From positions 1-63,473 of the forward strand of contig CAZVJQ010000006.1 in NCBI GenBank assembly GCA_964627125.1: a DNA stretch of 63,473 nucleotides, given 5' to 3'. Shown here piece by piece: positions 46,561 through 55,168 of the stretch. Below the pieces are notes generated by a model. The model was not told the DNA's origin. It saw only the letters and a program-made list of their open reading frames with translations, and did no database searches. Positions within the stretch are counted from its first letter, which is position 1, and each line of letters starts with the position of its first letter. The stretch is from Fastidiosipila sp964627125. GTDB lineage: Bacteria; Bacillota; Clostridia; Saccharofermentanales; Fastidiosipilaceae. Both the position numbers and the translations under genes were made by a program.

Positions 46561-47487
46561 CTAATCATCCGTACCAAATAGGTAATCTGCAAACTGTGAA
46601 GATAAGAACATAAATATTAATAAAACAACTGATAGTGCTGAGGCATATCCCATGTTGTATTGGATAAATCCATGGTCAGCAATATGAGTGATCATCGTCT
46701 GACCTGCATATTGTGGTGTAGGGTTTACACCTGCTAAATCAACACCAATCTGACCTGCAGAGAATGCATTAACAATACTCATAACTGCACCAAATAACAT
46801 CTGCGGTCTCATAGCTGGAACTGTTATATAAACAATTTCTTGGAAACGACTGGAAACTCCATCGATATACCCTGCTTCATAAAGCTGAGGGTCGACGTTT
46901 AAAATACCAGATAACATAGCCAAGAATCCAACACCCATCGAGCTCCATACAGAAACTATAATCATAATTGTCATTAAGAATCTTGGATCTGCTAAGAATT
47001 GAATCGGAGCATTAACTATTCCTGCTCTTAAAAGTAAGTTATTAATATATCCATATTGGTCACCTGAGAACATAACTCTCCAGATAACTGACATTGCAAC
47101 TCCACCTGTCATTGAAGGTGAGTAGAAAATCATAGCTAGTATAGTTCTAGGACCTTTTTGAATATGTGCTAATTCCCAAGCTAATAAGAATTGTAAAACA
47201 TATGCAAGTGGACCAACTACTGCAGCGAACAATAAAGTATTAGGGATAATATTTCTTAAAAACACCTCATCTTGTGTAAGCATGTAGATGTAATTTTGAA
47301 TTCCGTTAAACTCAGGTGGTTCAATAGAGTTGAAGTATGTGAAACTTAGTAACATAGCTGCAACTACTGGCACTGCAATGAATATAAAGAACAAAGTCAC
47401 ATATGGTCCAAGTAAACCAAATAGGGATTTGTTACTAGTACGTTTACTCTTGCTATTGCGTTCTAATTTTTCTTTCACTTTTGACAT
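46561..47487 (-). CDS. Carbohydrate ABC transporter permease, MalF-like (first pair)
   Basis: Permease of 308 residues with six helices and EAA loop EAGYIDGVSSRFQEIVY. The start is placed at the ATG at 47487, one base after the stop of the upstream binding protein, with AAGGGG 6 nt before it. A longer in-frame start at 47559 would overlap the upstream gene by 71 bp and has no comparable ribosome binding site. Confidence 0.92.
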   Translation of the reverse strand: MSKVKEKLERNSKSKRTSNKSLFGLLGPYVTLFFIFIAVPVVAAMLLSFTYFNSIEPPEFNGIQNYIYMLTQDEVFLRNIIPNTLLFAAVVGPLAYVLQFLLAWELAHIQKGPRTILAMIFYSPSMTGGVAMSVIWRVMFSGDQYGYINNLLLRAGIVNAPIQFLADPRFLMTIMIIVSVWSSMGVGFLAMLSGILNVDPQLYEAGYIDGVSSRFQEIVYITVPAMRPQMLFGAVMSIVNAFSAGQIGVDLAGVNPTPQYAGQTMITHIADHGFIQYNMGYASALSVVLLIFMFLSSQFADYLFGTDD

Positions 47488-47488
47488 A

Positions 47489-50400
47489 CTATTCCCCTTG
47501 CCTACTCTCTTCATATATCTCGTCAGCAAAAATACCAAGTTCTCGAATATCCTCAGCATCAGTCATTTCTATTTCTTTTAGCACTCGACCATCTGCATCT
47601 ACATATCCAAATTCTTGTAATTTTGAAAGCATAACTCTGTTGCTTGAAATAGCAGCTCTATCCATAGCTTCTCTTACTGATACACCATCGAAAACAACTG
47701 AGTTCCAGGCATTTGATAGCTCTCTTTCAACTTGGAAATAAGCTGGATGTCTTTGGACTTCTCTTGCTCCCATAATTTGCTCTAAAATAACTTCTCTATC
47801 TTCTATTTCAAAGTATGGTGCATTCGCTATAGTATCTACGTTTGCTGAGCTCCAAATAAACTCTCTACCAAATCGCATTTGTAGTTCATTACCGTATTGA
47901 AGTTGGGTTTCTGAATCCATCCACCATTTCATGAATTCCCACATCTCTTCTTTATTGTTGCTCTGTTGAGTGATCATTGCAGAAGATGTAACAACTGGCT
48001 GTGTATTAACAAATTCACCATTCTCATCATACATACCAATGTTTGGAGCAATTGCCCACTGACCTCTAATCTCTGGTGCTGCATACTTAAGCAATGTATA
48101 TGTATTTAATTCAGAAACACCTAGAGGCGTAGCACCTGATTTAAAGTTGTTATAGAAGTTAACGATACGATGAGGTAAGTTATATTTAATATATAAATCA
48201 GTTAGCAGTTCGAATGCTTCTAAAGTTTTTGGATCACTGAATGCTACATTTAAGCCATCTTCACTATATACTTCTCCACCATTTTGTTGAATTATAGGAA
48301 CAGTAGCGCCAAATGGTTTGTAGGCATCACTAGCTGCAATCATAGTTTGAATATTCATACCATGACGATCTAATGTAGGAACAGTTCCAATTAAATCCTC
48401 CCAAGTTTGTGGCACTTCAAGCCCTAATTGTTGCAAAATGTCTGTACGGTAGAAGAGCACGTGGAAAGTTGTTGTTTCTGGGAATGCATATATACCACCA
48501 TCATGGGCGAAAGGTACAAACATCTCTGAAGTGAAATCAGCAACTGAATCTGAGAAATCATCAAAATTGGTCAAATCATATGCAGCACCACGAAGGGCGA
48601 AATCATATGGTTTACCAGTTGATAAACCTAATACACCATCAGGTGCATCTCCACCAATAATTGCTAGCAGCAATCTATTTTCATCTGGCATTGCAGATAG
48701 ATTTATCTCAATATCTTTATTAGGATAACTTTGATTAATCATTTCTCGTAAAACATCAATATGTGTAACCGGTCTATTAATCCAGATATTTAGCACATTC
48801 TCGTCATCTTCTACGCTAAAATCTTGATTTTCTACATTTCTAAATGACCAGATAAACTTCTCTGTTGATAGTCCAAGACGCTCGATAAAACTTACACCAT
48901 CTGGTAACTTAGTTCTGTCTTGACCAACAATATAAATCTGGTCAATTGTTAGTGGCTGCATAAGCATCTGATCGATAATGTTTGAGATTTGCTGAGCCAT
49001 GGAACCATCTTCTTGTGAGAAACCATCTAGATTATTGACTAGGTCATCTAGGCCGTCTTTTTCCACGAGATAATTTTCCATTTGATCAGAAATAATACTA
49101 AGAGTATTCCAGGTACTTACATTTTCTTGATTAGAAAGAGCATTTAGATTTACAAACACCTCGTCTAAAGTATCGATAATAGCTTGTAATCTTTCTGATA
49201 AATCAGGGATATAAGTTTCAATATTCCAGTCTCTGTAAGTATCTACACGATTACCGGTTATTGTTCTAATATCCAATGTTAGCTGGTTCATTTCAGCAAC
49301 GACGCGAGATAAAGCCTCATAGGCAATATAGAAATTTGATGCCGATGATTCTAAACTTAAAGTATGCTCACCAGCTTCTAGGAAGAATACAAACTCATCT
49401 GTATCATCTCCTAAAAATCTTGTTTGAATATTACTTCCGGTAAAAGCAAATGGATAGGATTGCATCTCATCAAATAATATTTCACCATCTAGGTAAATAT
49501 TTTTATAGACAGGCATATCACGTTTTTGATCTTGCAAGAACTTAAATCCAATTTCATAATAACCATCTTCTGCTACATCAAATGTATAAGATACTTGGTC
49601 TCCTGGATTTTGCCACATAGCAGGGGCAAGTATATTTATCAATGTCTCTGAAGGACTATATGGATTGTAATTATAGTTTTTTGTTCGTTCACCTCGGATA
49701 TGAACACGATTTTTCTCTGTAAAATCTTCAGCTTCTATAATTACAGGATCTGCATTTGCTAATTCAGGATTACTTTCTGTCATGAACTCAGAGTAAGTAG
49801 GATTAGAACTTAATGGAAATAATGAAATTTCTAGTAGTTCATATTCCAATTCGTTGTTTAATAATGTAATTTCATTTTCACCTGATTCAAAAGAGAATAA
49901 TAAAGGCTGTTCTAATTGGAACATATCATTATTCAATAATGTTTCGAATTCTCTATGAATACGTTGTGATGTAGGATAAACTTCATTATTATATTGATCA
50001 ATTCTTCTTGACTCATCTACAGTCTCCCACATTGCAGGTACTGCGATATCGTTAGCCTCAAAGAATGGTTTTTCACCATTAATTGTCAGATTTAATTTTA
50101 AATCCACAATATTTTCTGATGTTACTTTATATCTCAAGCCAATATGCCAAACACCTTCGCTTGGAATATCTAGTGAGTACGTAGCCATTGTTCTAGCTGG
50201 AACAACAACAGATTCTGAACCACTGTTTTCAATCTCATTTCCTTGCTCATCTTCTAAACTTACTAAGTTTTCACTAGCATTGAAATTTAACTCATCAGTA
50301 GTATTTGCTTGGGCTGTATATTCTTCAAGCAAGTCAAAATATGTAGTTTCAGATTCTACATTTAGTAATTCATTTTCTTGTATGGTCCAAGGGTCAAAGC

Positions 50401-50584
50401 CGTCAGCGATTTCAATCTCATCGTCTTCTGCTTCTTGTGCATAGTATCCGACTGAAGCATTCATACTAAGAGTCAAAACAAAAATCAATAGAAATGCCAC
50501 AGTGATTTTTACTTTTCTATATTTTCTATGTGAGTACAAATTATTTCCTATACCTTTCCAGAAAGATTTCTCTTGTTCTCTCAA
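47489..50584 (-). CDS. ABC solute-binding protein fused to carbohydrate-binding-like domains
   Basis: Protein of up to 1031 residues. An N-terminal membrane segment (about 27-45) is followed by two beta-sandwich domains resembling CBM6/35-type jelly rolls (about 100-265; about 305-435, beginning VIIEAEDFTEKNRV). A helical spacer follows (about 440-560), then a family 1 solute-binding domain (about 600-985, with YAFPETTTFHVLFYRTDIL). No lipobox is seen, so it is likely anchored by an uncleaved or Ala-cleaved signal. This is roughly twice the length of a normal binding protein and suggests capture of polymer before transfer. The start is uncertain: TTG at 50584 has no ribosome binding site, and TTG at 50539 has AGGA 6 nt upstream. 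It precedes the first permease pair with 1 nt spacing. Confidence 0.82.
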   Translation of the reverse strand: MREQEKSFWKGIGNNLYSHRKYRKVKITVAFLLIFVLTLSMNASVGYYAQEAEDDEIEIADGFDPWTIQENELLNVESETTYFDLLEEYTAQANTTDELNFNASENLVSLEDEQGNEIENSGSESVVVPARTMATYSLDIPSEGVWHIGLRYKVTSENIVDLKLNLTINGEKPFFEANDIAVPAMWETVDESRRIDQYNNEVYPTSQRIHREFETLLNNDMFQLEQPLLFSFESGENEITLLNNELEYELLEISLFPLSSNPTYSEFMTESNPELANADPVIIEAEDFTEKNRVHIRGERTKNYNYNPYSPSETLINILAPAMWQNPGDQVSYTFDVAEDGYYEIGFKFLQDQKRDMPVYKNIYLDGEILFDEMQSYPFAFTGSNIQTRFLGDDTDEFVFFLEAGEHTLSLESSASNFYIAYEALSRVVAEMNQLTLDIRTITGNRVDTYRDWNIETYIPDLSERLQAIIDTLDEVFVNLNALSNQENVSTWNTLSIISDQMENYLVEKDGLDDLVNNLDGFSQEDGSMAQQISNIIDQMLMQPLTIDQIYIVGQDRTKLPDGVSFIERLGLSTEKFIWSFRNVENQDFSVEDDENVLNIWINRPVTHIDVLREMINQSYPNKDIEINLSAMPDENRLLLAIIGGDAPDGVLGLSTGKPYDFALRGAAYDLTNFDDFSDSVADFTSEMFVPFAHDGGIYAFPETTTFHVLFYRTDILQQLGLEVPQTWEDLIGTVPTLDRHGMNIQTMIAASDAYKPFGATVPIIQQNGGEVYSEDGLNVAFSDPKTLEAFELLTDLYIKYNLPHRIVNFYNNFKSGATPLGVSELNTYTLLKYAAPEIRGQWAIAPNIGMYDENGEFVNTQPVVTSSAMITQQSNNKEEMWEFMKWWMDSETQLQYGNELQMRFGREFIWSSANVDTIANAPYFEIEDREVILEQIMGAREVQRHPAYFQVERELSNAWNSVVFDGVSVREAMDRAAISSNRVMLSKLQEFGYVDADGRVLKEIEMTDAEDIRELGIFADEIYEESRQGE

Positions 50585-50608
50585 ATGAACGTTCTAGTTG
50601 AAAATTGG

Positions 50609-50642
50609 AGATAGGCATTTTAAGAAAATGCCATATCTCCTT
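50609..50642 (-). terminator. Intercistronic hairpin after binding-protein gene
   Basis: On the minus strand GGAGATA-T-GGCATTTT pairs with AAAATGCC-TATCTCC (one bulged base), followed by AATTTTC. It lies in the 80-nt gap between the lipoprotein binding-protein gene and the fused binding-protein gene. It probably allows partial read-through so that the lipoprotein is made in excess. Confidence 0.6.
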
Positions 50643-50664
50643 AACTATTCATTCTTCTTGCTTA

Positions 50665-52353
50665 TTATTGATTTAATGCGTCAACAGCTGCCTGCATGTC
50701 ATCTGCCCATTGGTCTAGAATTTGGTTTGCACCATCTTCTAACTCTTGAGCAATATCACCAGGTGCCATATCACCATTAATAATTTGTGAGTAAATGTTG
50801 TCTCTAATGTAGTTAACTGCATCACCATAACCAGGGTAAGCACGGTTGTTATCCAAGTAAGCATTTTCTAAGTGATCTAATGCGTGGTGGTGTCCAGGTG
50901 TTGCATCAGGACTACCTATTGGGTGGAAGTCTCTCCATGCTTGTCTTGCTTCTTCCGTATTTGCTGCAGGAATCGCATTCATGTGAGGACCTTGTTTTGC
51001 AATTAAGTCTTCTGCTGTTTCTGGTAGAGTTTCAATGTACTCATCAGTGAAGTCATATTTTTCAATATAAGCTTCTCTATCGTAGTTTGTTAAACCTTCA
51101 ACTCTATCTAAGTAACCTTGTGTTTCATATGTAATGTAACGTAAGAATTCGTATGCTGCTTCAGGGTCTTGAGCTGATGATGAAACTGCTGCGAAGTCTG
51201 TTGCAATACCGTATCTTGGACCTTCAAATGGTTGATCATTGTTTTGTGGATATGGATAGTGGTCATATTCGAATCCTGGGTATCTTTGGTCTCTTATTGT
51301 CCAACCCATTCCGCTACCTTCCCATGCATGAGAAGCTGTCTTACCTACTGCCCAACCATCATCATCAACACCAATTGCGTCTAATAAGTATTGGTGACGA
51401 GCTTGTTCTTGTCTTGTTCTTTCTGGGTCACCTTCTTCTAACTCCCATGGCATACCACGTTCGTCAGCATGTTCCCAGATTGATACTTCTGCTGCTAATA
51501 AATCATCGAAGTGATTTACGATAGTTTCAAATGAATCACCTAATTCGAAACGTTCTGTTTCTTCGTTGAACCAGAATCTACCAGCACCATTATCTGCAAA
51601 TGTTGCAGGATAGTGTTCTAGTGACCAACGTACATCAACGTTACCTCTTGATTGACCAGCAACTGTTGCCTCTCTCATGACACGTTCATGATCTTCATAA
51701 GTCCAGTCATATCCTGGAATGTCAACGTTATTTTCTTGTAATAAGTCTGTATTAACCATTAATGCAGTTAAGTAAATTGTAGTAGGTAAAACAAATAATC
51801 TGTCTTCTACTCTAATTCCTTCAATAATGTTTTGGTAATTTGACTCTTCTGCAATAGGGTCATTGTCATAGAATTCTGTAATGTCTGCTAACCAACCATT
51901 ACGTACCGCTGCACCAATACCAAAGATAGAAATAATATCAGGTAATTCACCTGCTGCTGCCATCTGTGTTAATTGGTCGTCACCTTCGATTGGGTTTGGA
52001 TAACGAATAACTTCAATGTTCTCGTGTGATTCATTGAACTTCTCTGCTAAAATTGCAAAGTTTAAATCATTTTCCCAACCAAAGTATGTTAGTGTTACTG
52101 GCTCATCTGGAACATATGCAGGACCTGCAAGATTGCTATCGTCTGGTGTTTCTTCACCACCGGTATTATCATCGTCACCTGTATCATCGTCACCGTTGTC
52201 ACCATCGGTTGTGCCATCAGGTTCATTGTCACCAGCAACTGTTGTTTTATCTGTATTTCCACCTACAGATGGATCGCCTTGGCCACATGCTGTTAGCAAT
52301 AAACTTAAACCTAGAACTACTGACAAAACTTTTGTCAATTGTTTATTCTTCAT
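50665..52353 (-). CDS. Sugar ABC transporter solute-binding lipoprotein
   Basis: Binding protein of 562 residues with lipobox LLTAC (Cys23), a 45-residue Asp/Gly/Thr linker and a family 1 bilobed domain (about 75-560). It is second in the operon, after the GH76 lipoprotein. It could deliver mannan- or arabinan-derived oligosaccharides to either permease pair downstream. The sequence is distinct from the fused binding protein that follows it. Confidence 0.9.
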   Translation of the reverse strand: MKNKQLTKVLSVVLGLSLLLTACGQGDPSVGGNTDKTTVAGDNEPDGTTDGDNGDDDTGDDDNTGGEETPDDSNLAGPAYVPDEPVTLTYFGWENDLNFAILAEKFNESHENIEVIRYPNPIEGDDQLTQMAAAGELPDIISIFGIGAAVRNGWLADITEFYDNDPIAEESNYQNIIEGIRVEDRLFVLPTTIYLTALMVNTDLLQENNVDIPGYDWTYEDHERVMREATVAGQSRGNVDVRWSLEHYPATFADNGAGRFWFNEETERFELGDSFETIVNHFDDLLAAEVSIWEHADERGMPWELEEGDPERTRQEQARHQYLLDAIGVDDDGWAVGKTASHAWEGSGMGWTIRDQRYPGFEYDHYPYPQNNDQPFEGPRYGIATDFAAVSSSAQDPEAAYEFLRYITYETQGYLDRVEGLTNYDREAYIEKYDFTDEYIETLPETAEDLIAKQGPHMNAIPAANTEEARQAWRDFHPIGSPDATPGHHHALDHLENAYLDNNRAYPGYGDAVNYIRDNIYSQIINGDMAPGDIAQELEDGANQILDQWADDMQAAVDALNQ

Positions 52354-52410
52354 AATCTGTCTCCTTCTTAACAGTATATTTTTTTAACTTACTTACTAAG
52401 TACTGTTTAA

Positions 52411-53739
52411 TTATTGAATTGGTTCATTAATGAACTGATCATTTTCAACTTGATGTAATCTCCAGGCACCTTCTAATAGTTTGACACCTGATAAATGACT
52501 TGATAAATGTTGTTCTCTCTTGAATGGACCATTCCAACGATCTGCAATTAGACCAAATGGACTTATTGCATATTCGATTACTGAGTCTGCATTCTTTCTA
52601 ACCCATTCTCTAACCTTCTCAGGTCTATCTGGATTAGTAAAGTAATAGAAGGCTGCGTAGCGTAGTAATATTCCCTTGAATAAACCACCATCACCTTCAC
52701 CTGTCTCGCTAATAACGCCTCTAGAATTGTTGTAAGTTTCCATTGCGTTATCAAATGTTTCATCCGCATATTGAAGATATTTTTCATCACCAGTCAAACG
52801 ATACATTTCACTTGCTGCACCCATATAGGTACCGTGATTGTAAGTGTAAGCATTTGCAATAATTTCTTCTTCATTTGCGCTTCTAATTCCATCGATTAAG
52901 AAACCATCGTCTCTACGTAGATATTCATGTAAATAATCAAAGATTTTGAATGCCCAATCGCTATAGTCTTCATTTCCAGTACGTTCAAATAAACGAACTG
53001 CTAGCATTACAGCTGGTGCATTAGAAGGGGTGTTTTTGAAATTTAAGCTCTCTCTATTCCACCCAATACCACCTCCTGCTATGCCTGACCAAGCTTCGGA
53101 TACCTCTTTAAATAAAATCTCACTGTGCTCTAAATAAAACTCATCTTGTGTTTCATCATAGTATCTGAGCAAAGCAAGCCCCATCCATTCCATATCATCG
53201 AAGTAATCATTAATGAAACTATTGCCTGTACGCTCATATACACCCTTGGCTATTTTATCTGCACGTTCAAGGAACTCATCATTCCCTGTACGTTGATATG
53301 CATCCACTTGTGTATCAATTGCATGAGCAAACCACCAATAATCTATTCCTCTATCATCTTCTTGATGTGGATAATCTCTACGAAGATAAGCTCTGGATTC
53401 ATCCCAGAAGATGCTCCATAAAGCTTCCTGCGCTTTATCTGCCTCTTCATAGTATCTCTCAGTCACCTCTCTTAACTCTCCTTCCGACAACTCATTAACT
53501 TGCTCAGTTGTTGATTCTGTATCCTCAGACCCGTTCGCAGTCGTAGAATCAGAATCACTTAAAGTTGTCTCACTTGTTTCTACATCCTGGGTAGTACTTG
53601 TTGCATCTTGTATAGGGGAAGAACTGCTATCTGACGTATTTTGCTCAGCTTCATCGTTAATGCCGCAAGATGTAATCAAAACAGCAAACAATGTAAGTAA
53701 ACTAACTAGTCTAATTTTTATTCTTCTTGGCCCGTACAC
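52411..53739 (-). CDS. GH76 alpha-1,6-mannanase-like lipoprotein
   Basis: First gene of the large glycan operon; 442 residues. Signal peptide with lipobox LITSC (Cys25), Ser/Thr/Glu linker to about residue 90, then a GH76 (alpha/alpha)6 barrel (about 93-435). The catalytic Asp pair is Asp181-Asp182 in NDYFDDMEWMG, and the barrel is clearly paralogous to the GH76 module of the giant enzyme (shared DYWWFAHA, AGGGIGW, NTPSNAPAV). GH76 enzymes are endo-alpha-1,6-mannanases on fungal mannan, and related enzymes act on the mannan core of mycobacterial lipoarabinomannan. The start is GTG at 53739 with GGAGG 10 nt upstream. Confidence 0.9.
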   Translation of the reverse strand: MYGPRRIKIRLVSLLTLFAVLITSCGINDEAEQNTSDSSSSPIQDATSTTQDVETSETTLSDSDSTTANGSEDTESTTEQVNELSEGELREVTERYYEEADKAQEALWSIFWDESRAYLRRDYPHQEDDRGIDYWWFAHAIDTQVDAYQRTGNDEFLERADKIAKGVYERTGNSFINDYFDDMEWMGLALLRYYDETQDEFYLEHSEILFKEVSEAWSGIAGGGIGWNRESLNFKNTPSNAPAVMLAVRLFERTGNEDYSDWAFKIFDYLHEYLRRDDGFLIDGIRSANEEEIIANAYTYNHGTYMGAASEMYRLTGDEKYLQYADETFDNAMETYNNSRGVISETGEGDGGLFKGILLRYAAFYYFTNPDRPEKVREWVRKNADSVIEYAISPFGLIADRWNGPFKREQHLSSHLSGVKLLEGAWRLHQVENDQFINEPIQ

Positions 53740-53755
53740 TACTTACAACCCTCCG

Positions 53756-53794
53756 TTAATTGGTATAACATATTAAGTTATTTATACCAATTAA
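53756..53794 (-). promoter_or_regulatory. 13-bp inverted repeat in operon 5' leader
   Basis: Perfect arms TTAATTGGTATAA (53756-53768) and TTATACCAATTAA (53782-53794) are separated by 13 bp, just upstream of the ribosome binding site of the GH76 gene. It lies about 20-60 nt after the predicted transcription start. It may be a DNA operator or an RNA hairpin that controls translation. Confidence 0.6.
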
Positions 53795-53805
53795 GCTTTT
53801 TCAAT

Positions 53806-53849
53806 AAATGTTATATAACCATAATAATAAAGCATTGTAATTTTAGCAA
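53806..53849 (-). promoter_or_regulatory. Promoter of GH76/GH172 operon with regulator operator
   Basis: On the minus strand -35 TTGCTA (53844-53849) is 17 bp from -10 TATTAT (53821-53826). Directly downstream, over the start point, lies GTTATATAAC inside a 14-mer (53806-53819) repeated in inverted orientation at 53964-53977. This is the likely binding site of the divergent GntR/LacI regulator. Confidence 0.65.
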
Positions 53850-53924
53850 CGAAAATCGTTGTCTAAGCACTCGTTTCTACACATTTCACTAATTTTGCAC
53901 TGAACTTTTGTGCACAATGTCGAA

Positions 53925-53977
53925 TATAATCGCTAGACTAATCAAGTTCACTTTGGTATATTAGTTATATAACATTT
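53925..53977 (+). promoter_or_regulatory. Regulator promoter with second operator copy
   Basis: TATAAT (53925-53930) is a good -10 for the regulator gene, though the -35 is weak. GTTATATAACATTT (53964-53977) is the exact reverse complement of the 14-mer at 53806-53819 and lies between the promoter and the ATG at 53991, consistent with autoregulation. A TTGTGCACAA palindrome (53908-53917) overlaps the -35 region. Confidence 0.6.
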
Positions 53978-53990
53978 TAGGAGACTCTCT

Positions 53991-55163
53991 ATGGCTAATA
54001 AATCTATAAACACACCTTTGTACATAAAAATATTCAATGATTACAAATCCCAGATATTAGATGGGACTTTAAACAGTGGAGATAAACTGCCTTCTGAAAA
54101 AGAAATTTGTGAAATCTATGACGTTAGCCGCATCACTTCTAAGAAGGCTATGGAAAAATTAAGAGATGAAAAATATGTAGTAAGACGCCCTGGTAAAGGT
54201 ACTTTTGTAAATGAATCAACTGTTGAGCAAGCAAGTGTTTTGGCAGATAAACATCCTTTAGAAAATGGTACTGCTAAAAGTTCTAAAAAATTAATCGGAT
54301 TAATAATGCCTGACTTCTCTGAGAGTTATGGCATGGAAATTGTGACAGGTATAGAAGAAGCTTGCCAAGATTTAGGTTATAACCTTTTATTAAGAAGATC
54401 TTTTAGAGAAACTAAAAATGAACGTGAAGCAATTACAGATTTACATGACGCTGGTTGTGCAGGATTAATTCTTATCCCTCAGCATAATGACTATTTTAAT
54501 GACTTAATTTTAAGACTAATCATAGATGACTTCCCTGTTGTAATCTTAGATAGAGAAATGTCTGGTATAGATACCAATTCAGTTGTATCAGATAACTACC
54601 AATCTGCTTATGACATGACAATAGAAATGATTAAACAAGGGCATAAGGATATTGCTTTTGTATCATATCCAATAGATAGTGCAACTACTCTGAAGGACCG
54701 TATGCAAGGTTTCAGAGATGCTCTTTATGACAATAAACTTTATTGGAACAATAAGTTTTTACTAGATGATTTCAATATTGATGCTGTTGAAACAGACTTT
54801 AACCTACGCGCAGCAGATCATTCAACCGCAATTAAGGATTTTATATTAAAAAATCCTGAAGTATCTGCATTCTTTGCAACTGAGTATAACTTTGCGCAGA
54901 TTGTAATTGAAGATTTAACTAACCTAGGTTACAACGTTCCTGGCGACTATTCAGTAGTTGGCTACGATGGACCATCTTCAGTCACAGGTAACCCATTCCT
55001 CACGAGAGTCTTACAACCACAAGAAGAAATGGGTAGAAAAACAGTAGAAATGCTCCATGCAAATATTAATGGTAAAGAGCATGTGAAGAAGCTAAAACTT
55101 CCTGCTGTTATCAGACATGGCAAGAGTTTAGCCAGAGCTAGAATTAATTCAGTTCTTGTTTAA
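53991..55163 (+). CDS. GntR/LacI hybrid (AraR-type) transcriptional regulator
   Basis: Repressor of 390 residues. The N-terminal 75 residues form a GntR winged helix (GDKLPSEKEICEIYDVSRIT, then GKGTFV). The remainder is a LacI-type periplasmic-binding effector domain (about 103-385, starting KLIGLIMPDFSE and containing SVVGYDGPSS). This architecture is that of AraR and related sugar-responsive repressors. It is divergent from the GH76 operon and convergent with the GH183 operon, so it probably controls one or both in response to a released sugar or oligosaccharide. AGGAG lies 8-9 nt before the ATG. Confidence 0.92.
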   Translation: MANKSINTPLYIKIFNDYKSQILDGTLNSGDKLPSEKEICEIYDVSRITSKKAMEKLRDEKYVVRRPGKGTFVNESTVEQASVLADKHPLENGTAKSSKKLIGLIMPDFSESYGMEIVTGIEEACQDLGYNLLLRRSFRETKNEREAITDLHDAGCAGLILIPQHNDYFNDLILRLIIDDFPVVILDREMSGIDTNSVVSDNYQSAYDMTIEMIKQGHKDIAFVSYPIDSATTLKDRMQGFRDALYDNKLYWNNKFLLDDFNIDAVETDFNLRAADHSTAIKDFILKNPEVSAFFATEYNFAQIVIEDLTNLGYNVPGDYSVVGYDGPSSVTGNPFLTRVLQPQEEMGRKTVEMLHANINGKEHVKKLKLPAVIRHGKSLARARINSVLV

Positions 55164-55168
55164 ACAAA

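Noticed and set aside
47488..47559. Longer MalF-like permease starting at 47559
   Set aside because: The extra residues overlap the preceding coding region; the ATG at 47487 has a good ribosome binding site and one-base spacing from the stop.
8307..53917. Shared TTGTGCACA in the uracil permease leader (8307-8315) and regulator promoter (53908-53916)
   Set aside because: A 9-mer in AT-rich sequence can recur by chance; the two contexts have nothing else in common.
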